Shown here in pieces: positions 63,842 to 64,000 of a DNA stretch of 64,000 bases. A program made the position numbers and the translations under genes. The notes under the pieces were generated by a model. It did not search any database and had not been told where the DNA came from. It saw only the letters and a list, made by a program, of their open reading frames with translations. The DNA comes from Sphingorhabdus pulchriflava. GTDB taxonomy: Bacteria; Pseudomonadota; Alphaproteobacteria; Sphingomonadales; Sphingomonadaceae. The DNA lies in contig NZ_QRGP01000002.1 of assembly GCF_003367235.1 (NCBI RefSeq), forward strand, positions 622,595 to 686,594, given 5' to 3'. Position 1 is the first letter of the stretch, and each line of letters begins with the position of its first letter.

Positions 63842-64000
63842 TCATTGTGCTGACCCGCGGGCACTCTTGCGTCTCTTCTGGCCGGACGCCCGCTGGCCCA
63901 CAGGTCCGGGCGCAGGGCGTCCGTCGGCGTCGCGCCGTGCAAGGGTGCCGTTTCCTGTTCGGCCGCTGCGCGGCGGGGTTGTCTCGATGATCTTCGACTG
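63842..64000 (-). CDS. C-terminal end of an unidentified minus-strand gene
   Basis: An open frame runs in from the right window edge and stops at 63842-63844. The 52 visible residues are Arg/Gly/Pro/Ala-rich (SKIIETTPPRSGRTG...GQKRRKSARGSAQ), the sort of basic tail seen on DNA-handling proteins. It could be a real gene end or chance. The rest of 63684-63841 shows only an inverted repeat (GAGCGTAG at 63768 facing CTACGCGCTC at 63819). Confidence 0.3.
   Translation of the reverse strand, partial: QSKIIETTPPRSGRTGNGTLARRDADGRPAPGPVGQRASGQKRRKSARGSAQ

Overview
The window reads as the chromosome of an alphaproteobacterium, most likely a sphingomonad (Sphingopyxis/Sphingorhabdus-like). The evidence is high-GC coding sequence, the cpoB-tilS-ftsH gene order, an RcdA (DUF1465) gene, two small YdcH/DUF465 genes, and short inverted repeats of the kind scattered between sphingomonad genes. 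This assignment is inference from gene content; there is no rRNA in the window.

Region 1 (1-17.3 kb) is a lipid and acyl-CoA catabolism cluster. After the tail of a LysR regulator, a PilZ protein and a structured non-coding stretch, a minus-strand operon (6019 down to 1804) encodes two adjacent acyl-CoA dehydrogenases, an SDR and a serine hydrolase. A divergent plus-strand series (6183-17039) encodes an SDR, a GPH-type transporter, an acyl-CoA dehydrogenase, a zinc alcohol dehydrogenase, an APH-fold kinase, two SDRs, a second serine hydrolase and a bifunctional enoyl-CoA hydratase/3-hydroxyacyl-CoA dehydrogenase.

Region 2 (17.3-46.2 kb) is mostly core genome: CHAP protein, MFS transporter, ABM-fold protein, SAM methyltransferase, PLD/cardiolipin synthase-like protein, rpoZ, DUF3800 protein, ftsH, tilS, cpoB, a RodZ-like protein, ptsP, two DUF465 genes, rcdA, fatty acid desaturase, M20 peptidase, aldehyde dehydrogenase, a NarL-type two-component pair, glnA/glnB, a PQQ quinohemoprotein dehydrogenase, a DJ-1/PfpI protein, a thiolase and a coniferyl-aldehyde-dehydrogenase-like enzyme. 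A palindrome, TTAATC-N4-GATTAA, recurs upstream of four oxidoreductase genes in regions 1 and 2 and suggests a shared regulator.

Region 3 (46.3 kb to the window end) is a genomic island. It starts inside a tRNA-Leu(CAA) gene that is cut just after the anticodon loop, next to a tyrosine integrase. A second, intact tRNA-Leu(CAA) of different sequence lies just past the integrase. Then come a 1350-aa HTH protein with a nuclease-like segment, a divergent AbiEi-like/Fic fusion with operator-like repeats between them, a remnant of another Fic gene, and a tightly overlapped five-gene operon. That operon encodes an SNF2-type helicase, a 61-aa protein, a Rad50-like ATPase with a zinc-hook motif and a C-terminal HEPN-like R-N-x4-H motif, a beta-class DNA methyltransferase, and a type III Res-like helicase-nuclease. 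This is the strongest candidate for an undescribed or little-described defence system: a type III-like restriction-modification core combined with a helicase and a possible RNase effector. The right end of the island is not in the window.
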